Of a stretch of DNA of 64,000 nucleotides, positions 60,576 through 64,000 are shown one piece after another. The stretch's first letter is position 1, and each line of letters begins with the position of its first letter. The position numbers were made by a program, and so were the translations under genes. The notes under the pieces were generated by a model, which worked only from the letters and a program-made list of their open reading frames with translations, searched no databases and was not told where the DNA came from. The DNA is from Bacteroides nordii WAL 11050 = JCM 12987 (GTDB lineage Bacteria; Bacteroidota; Bacteroidia; Bacteroidales; Bacteroidaceae): contig BAJA01000019.1 in NCBI GenBank assembly GCA_000613465.1, positions 1 through 64,000 of the forward strand, given 5' to 3'.

Positions 60576-60947
60576 TTATCTAAGTAATTCTTTTAAAAAA
60601 GCACCGAACTCAGCGGTTATGCGAGTACCGGTGGCTACCAAACTCCAGTCACGACTATATGTCTGCCCTGTGGATGGATCTTCCCAGCGACGACGCTTGA
60701 TACGTAAATAAACGGCTTTACCACGGATAGGGAAGTCCTGAACTTCAATCTCAGGGAGGAAACCTTTTGAGTGAAGATGTAGATCTGAGTACTCAGAAGG
60801 AATAGTGGCTTTCTCCTCTAAATAAAGAATAAAGCAAGTATCCTGAGAAACATGATTGACTAGGGTAAAGTAATCAAGGATTCCTGAAGGCAAGAACAAG
60901 CTTAAAGAAGCAACAGGATCAATCGTTTGGGAAGAGGATGTTTTCAT
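60576..60947 (-). CDS. ISAon1-type transposase N-terminal region protein
   Basis: 123 residues. KGFLPEIEVQDFPIRGKAVYLRIKRRR and WEDPSTGQTYSRDW match the N-region ORF of ISAon1-type elements, including the zinc-finger-like/HTH DNA-binding start. It ends in TTTTTTAAAA (coding strand, 60600-60591) followed by a stop. Skipping one base there joins it to the transposase frame (F-L-K-N-Y-L-D-N-H), which suggests recoding or one more homopolymer error. Confidence 0.8.
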   Translation of the reverse strand: MKTSSSQTIDPVASLSLFLPSGILDYFTLVNHVSQDTCFILYLEEKATIPSEYSDLHLHSKGFLPEIEVQDFPIRGKAVYLRIKRRRWEDPSTGQTYSRDWSLVATGTRITAEFGAFLKELLR

Positions 60948-61042
60948 GATGCAAAAATAAGAATTTTAACGCAATCCCCCAAGGTTTCAGACTGAGCCGT
61001 TTTTTCGTTTATCATCCAGCCTGAACCCCAATAGACTCTAAG

Positions 61043-61084
61043 CAAAAAAAATGAGCCGACTCGTTTGCAACCGGGCCGACTCAT
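61043..61084 (-). terminator. Terminator after the TonB-family gene
   Basis: Arms around aatgagtcggc-cgg and cgagtcggctcatt (61049-61084 on the + strand) enclose ttgcaaa; on the - strand they end in eight T. It follows the TonB stop at 61107 by 23 bases. Confidence 0.85.
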
Positions 61085-61106
61085 TTATTAAATCATTTAA
61101 AAGACC

Positions 61107-61793
61107 TTACTGTAATCTGAACGTCACAGGCACTGTGTATTTCACTCTGACCGCTTGGTTTCTCTGCATTCCGGGAGTCCATTTCGGCATAGCTTTAATA
61201 ACACGAAGCGCTTCCTTATCCAGATAAGGGTCTACACTACGTACTACTACAGGGTCGGTAATTGTTCCATCTCTGTCAACAACAAACTGGATAATTACTT
61301 TTCCCTGAATCCCTTGTTCCTGAGGGACCACAGGATACTTAATGTTTTTGTTCAGGTATTGGAACAATGCTCCGTCTCCACCCGGAAACGCCGGCATCTT
61401 TTCAACAAGAACAAAAATTTCATTCTCGACTGGCTCGTTTTCTGGTTCTACCACAACCGGTTTGTATTTTATCACAACCGGGTCCCTTAGATCCTCAGAG
61501 CCTATAATCACTGCATCTGCTTCCAAATCGGTATCATCAACTATTTCGAGCAATTCTGCCACTTTCATAGCGGGTGGTGGAGGCGGTTCCAGCTTCTCTT
61601 CAGGATACGTAATAGGGAGAAGTGTCTCAACGAAAACGGGTTCATCGGCGAGCGAGCCGGTAGCAACTTTGATGTCATGTTGTGTCCATTCGAACGTAAC
61701 GAACATGAAAGCAAGCACTACAACAAAACCCACAAGCAACCAAGTGCCGCGTTGGCTCTCAATCGCTGCTCTTTTGGATTTCTTTACTTCCAT
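61107..61793 (-). CDS. TonB-family energy transducer
   Basis: 228 residues. One N-terminal membrane helix (WLLVGFVVVLAFMFVTFEW, about 19-37), a Pro/Glu-rich periplasmic linker (EEKLEPPPPPAMK) and a C-terminal TonB domain (about 135-228; MPAFPGGDGALFQYLNKNIKYP, GKVIIQFVVDRDGTI, VIKAMPKWTPGMQRNQAVRV). It couples proton-motive force to TonB-dependent receptors, and SusC-type transporters in this window would be possible clients. Confidence 0.95.
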   Translation of the reverse strand: MEVKKSKRAAIESQRGTWLLVGFVVVLAFMFVTFEWTQHDIKVATGSLADEPVFVETLLPITYPEEKLEPPPPPAMKVAELLEIVDDTDLEADAVIIGSEDLRDPVVIKYKPVVVEPENEPVENEIFVLVEKMPAFPGGDGALFQYLNKNIKYPVVPQEQGIQGKVIIQFVVDRDGTITDPVVVRSVDPYLDKEALRVIKAMPKWTPGMQRNQAVRVKYTVPVTFRLQ

Positions 61794-61950
61794 AAAAAAT
61801 GAATTTAAGTAATTAATAATAGAAAATATATATAGTATATACTATCTCTTGCTCAGATTACTTAACGCGCTTTTTTATTTGTTGTGAATATAGCATTTTT
61901 ACCGATAGGGTGTTCATTGTCAAATGATTATTTAAGAAATAAGTGCGTTA

Positions 61951-61984
61951 TTTTCTTAAAATTAAGCTAAAAACAGTATCTTTG
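61951..61984 (+). promoter_or_regulatory. Candidate promoter for the NUDIX gene
   Basis: TATCTTTG at 61977-61984 fully matches TAnnTTTG, with TTTTC at 61951-61955 as -33 box (21-base spacer). The ATG is 28 bases downstream. The 61794-62011 region otherwise holds only AT-rich DNA. Confidence 0.55.
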
Positions 61985-62011
61985 CCTCAGAGAATATAAA
62001 CTTTTGATTTT

Positions 62012-62568
62012 ATGGAGACAAAAAACAAAGCCTGGAAAACCCTCAGCAGTGAATATATCTTCCGTCGTCCCTGCTTACCGTACGCCAGGATGAGTTCTTG
62101 CTACCCACAGGTAACCGTATTCCGGAGTATTATATTCTGGAATATCCGGATTGGGTAAATATGATTGCGATCACCCGCGACGGACGCTTTGTTTTTGTAC
62201 GACAATACAGACCCGGAATTGCGCGAACATGTTATGAACTCTGCGCAGGAGTATGTGAGAAAGAAGATGACTCTCCACTCATTTCGGCACAACGTGAACT
62301 GCTGGAAGAGACAGGATACGGCAATGGAAACTGGCAGGAATATATGGTAATTTCTCCGAATCCCAGTACACATACCAATACCACATATTGCTTTTTAGCC
62401 ACAGACGTGGAACTCATTTCATCGCAGCATCTCGAAGATACCGAAGATCTGACAGTACATCTGTTCACACTGGAAGAGGTGAAACAACTGTTACTGGACA
62501 ACGAAATAATTCAATCATTACATGCTGCACCGCTTTGGAAGTACATAGCAGAACAACGACTTACCTGA
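62012..62568 (+). CDS. NUDIX hydrolase (ADP-ribose pyrophosphatase-like; frameshifted)
   Basis: Restored length about 185 residues: METKNKAWKTLSSEYIFRRPW then LTVRQDEFLLPTGNRIPEYY. The Nudix box is GVCEKEDDSPLISAQRELLEETGYG (G-x5-E-x7-REx2EExG, with an extra insertion). GYGNGNWQEY and SPNPSTHTNTTYCFL are typical of the ADP-ribose diphosphatase group. The frame breaks at about 62072-62074, where ccctggctt probably became ccctgctt by loss of a G. One added base makes 558 nt. Without the correction translation would start only at 62098, lacking the first about 30 residues. Confidence 0.88.
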
Positions 62569-62591
62569 AAACGCCTCAACGAATAGCAGAT

Positions 62592-63606
62592 ATGAAAAAA
62601 ACAATCACGACACTCTTGCTCCTGTCACTCTCACTCCGTATGACGGGACAAATCGACTATCTGGAACCGATCAAAGACTACTCTAAGTATAAGAGTGAAT
62701 TAAGCGGATATTATAGCAATGTACTCTCACTGCTGAGTACAGGACTGAGCAAAAAGCCCTACGCCTGTTATGCAGTGATCCCCTCCTTTTCGCCGGAATA
62801 TACAGTATCAGCAGAAACAAAAAACGGTAAATATTATCTGATTTCAAATACATTGTCTCAAAATAGTTGGCAGGCTGAAAAAAAGTACAATAAAAGTAAA
62901 TACAAAATCTACAGAAATAAGCAAAACACTCTATCAGGCATTAGGCGAACTCCTGCAGATGGCTACTCTTCAAATTCAGGACATGGACGGCTCAACAACA
63001 GGACTGGATGGAACGACTTATTATTTTAGTACTACCAATGGTAAGGGAGAAGTTCTGACCGGAAAAAAATGGTCGCCGGACAGAGCCACATTAATGGGGC
63101 GCCTGGTACAGATCTATGAATCAGTCTATGCACTGTCGACAGGGAAAGCCATTCCGGAAAGTCTTATTATAAACGATGCCAGGATCTTATTAAAAGATTT
63201 GCAGGAGAGAAGTAAAGCCTTTCCCGATGAATATAAGCAACCTAAATACGCCGGAATCTTTCCTGCCGGTCTGTGGCAAAGCATAGAATCGGGCAGAGAG
63301 TTGGAGTCTGTTCCTGAATTTCCTGATTATACACCCGAGAGTTATACAGCGAAACATCTGATATACCCTCCAACCCTGTTAGCTAAAGCAGCAAAAGGAT
63401 ACGCCTTATGCCAATTCACAATCAACAGAGAGGGAGAGGTTATTAATGCACACATATTGAAATACTCCCATTCTGAGTTCGCAAACGAAGCGTTGAGAAT
63501 TGTTAAGAGTATGCCTAAAGCGGTTCCGGCTATGTCTGAAGGTAGTCCGGTGGCATGTAACTATGTACTTTATATCCCTTTTCGTCCCACACTTGCCCGC
63601 CATTAA
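62592..63606 (+). CDS. Secreted protein with TonB C-terminal-like domain (frameshifted)
   Basis: Restored length about 337 residues: signal peptide (MKKTITTLLLLSLSLRMTGQ), a middle region of no recognised family, and a C-terminal TonB-like domain (about 255-335; YPPTLLAKAAKGYALCQFTINREGEVI, EALRIVKSMPKAVPAMSEG). The frame breaks in a run of seven A at 62878-62884; with six the reading continues S-T-I-K-V-N-T-K-S-T-E into the second frame, and the span becomes 1014 nt. It lacks a membrane helix other than the signal, so it is not a normal TonB. It starts 23 bp after the NUDIX gene. Confidence 0.75.
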
Positions 63607-63662
63607 CAAAAAGATAACGTAACGATAACAATGCGATAACATACTAATGAGTTTGAGTACCC

Positions 63663-63670
63663 TACCTTTG
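63663..63670 (+). promoter_or_regulatory. Candidate -7 box for the DUF3836 gene
   Basis: TACCTTTG matches TAnnTTTG, 39 bases ahead of the ATG. Just upstream, gataac is repeated (63613, 63624, 63635, 11-bp phasing), a possible regulator site. No clear -33 box. Confidence 0.45.
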
Positions 63671-63709
63671 CAACATCAAAAGGAACAAAAACTTAAAAAA
63701 ATAAATAGT

Positions 63710-64000
63710 ATGAACGCAACAGTTATTCTTTCAGCAGTAATGGCAATGGCTACATCAGTAGCTTCTGTATCAAATTTCGCCTACAACAGTGAAATTAATA
63801 ATGGTAAAGTAGAATCGCAAACCGTATACGAAGTACAAAACCAGAAGTATCTGCAGCCTCATCTAAAGTATAACTATACGTATGACGAGCAGAATCGCCT
63901 CATACAAAAAGAAGTGCTGAAATGGAATAAGCAAGCGCAAAAGTACGATAAAGACCGCTGCCTGACCATAACGTACGGTACTGACGAGACAGCCGTTGAA
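63710..64000 (+). CDS. DUF3836-like secreted protein (truncated by window end)
   Basis: The first 97 codons of an ORF still open at the window edge. Signal peptide MNATVILSAVMAMATSVASVSNFA, then VYEVQNQKYLQPHLKYNYTYDEQNRLIQKEVLKWN, a Y-x-Y-D--N-RL repeat-like start typical of Bacteroides DUF3836 proteins. Function unknown. These genes often occur in several tandem copies, so further copies may follow. Confidence 0.7.
   Translation, partial: MNATVILSAVMAMATSVASVSNFAYNSEINNGKVESQTVYEVQNQKYLQPHLKYNYTYDEQNRLIQKEVLKWNKQAQKYDKDRCLTITYGTDETAVE

Larger units (their letters stand above)
59566..60998 (-). mobile_element. Complete ISL3-family (ISAon1-type) insertion sequence with 8-bp target duplication
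   Basis: 1433 bp. Terminal inverted repeats 59566-59591 and 60973-60998 match at 21 of 26 positions, both starting ggctcagt and ending cttgggggatt. Both flanks carry gttttttc (59558-59565 and 60999-61006), a perfect 8-bp target duplication, the length made by ISL3 elements. It carries two ORFs on the - strand. The preserved duplication shows simple transposition and probably a recent insertion between the tonB-like and methyltransferase-like genes. Confidence 0.92.

Noticed and set aside
62878..62884. Phase variation through homopolymer slippage as explanation of the frame breaks
   Set aside because: Runs are only 2-7 bases, the genes include motor and housekeeping functions, and breaks are scattered over the window; sequencing error is simpler.
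1..64000. tRNA, rRNA or known riboswitch genes
   Set aside because: I looked for cloverleaf-like and GTTCRA-type signals in the intergenic regions and saw none; a covariance-model scan would be decisive.

Overview
The window reads as one stretch of a gut-type Bacteroidales chromosome, most likely Bacteroides. The grounds are two SusC/SusD polysaccharide-utilisation loci (PULs) with ECF sigma/FecR regulation, lipoproteins with Bacteroidetes lipoboxes, TAnnTTTG promoter -7 boxes, and a type IX secretion (T9SS) core operon. I cannot name the species from sequence alone.

Layout. (1) 1-26.7 kb, mostly + strand: PUL-1. It has a large modular GH31, an ECF sigma gene divergent from its FecR anti-sigma, an M60-like (mucinase-type) lipoprotein, a surface glycan-binding lipoprotein, SusC, SusD, a PL8 polysaccharide lyase, two GH88/105 unsaturated-uronyl hydrolases, a GH2 and a GH109-like enzyme. 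The combination fits stripping of a uronate- and GalNAc-containing host glycoconjugate such as proteoglycan or mucin. (2) 26.8-32.5 kb, - strand: low-molecular-weight tyrosine phosphatase, a GH123-like enzyme, priA and a small beta-barrel protein. (3) 32.5-38.4 kb, - strand: porP/sprF-gldK-gldL-gldM-gldN, the T9SS motor and outer ring, with an ECF sigma gene directly upstream. (4) 39.2-52.2 kb, - strand: PUL-2, an unusual locus with FecR, SusC, SusD, beta-helix proteins, two endonuclease/exonuclease/phosphatase (EEP) enzymes and an alkaline phosphatase, but no recognisable glycosidase or lyase. (5) 52.6-57.9 kb: asparagine/aspartate catabolism (aspA divergent from dcuB-ansB-porin). (6) 58-64 kb: housekeeping and accessory genes and one complete ISL3/ISAon1-type insertion sequence with an 8-bp target duplication.

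The regions connect functionally. At least four PUL products (the PL8, the first GH105, the EEP/beta-helix fusion and the beta-helix protein) end in T9SS-type C-terminal sorting domains, and the window also encodes the PorK-L-M-N/PorP part of the machine that would export such cargo.

Two observations cut across the genes. First, three intergenic regions (4-118, 21319-21395, 52404-52486) each hold four palindromic units spaced at exactly 23 bp, with different core sequences. I cannot assign this architecture to a known element. Second, eleven otherwise well-preserved genes are each broken by one small indel, mostly in short homopolymers. In every case the inferred correction makes the full span divisible by three, so these are most likely sequencing or assembly errors rather than pseudogenes. 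I annotate the full-length spans.
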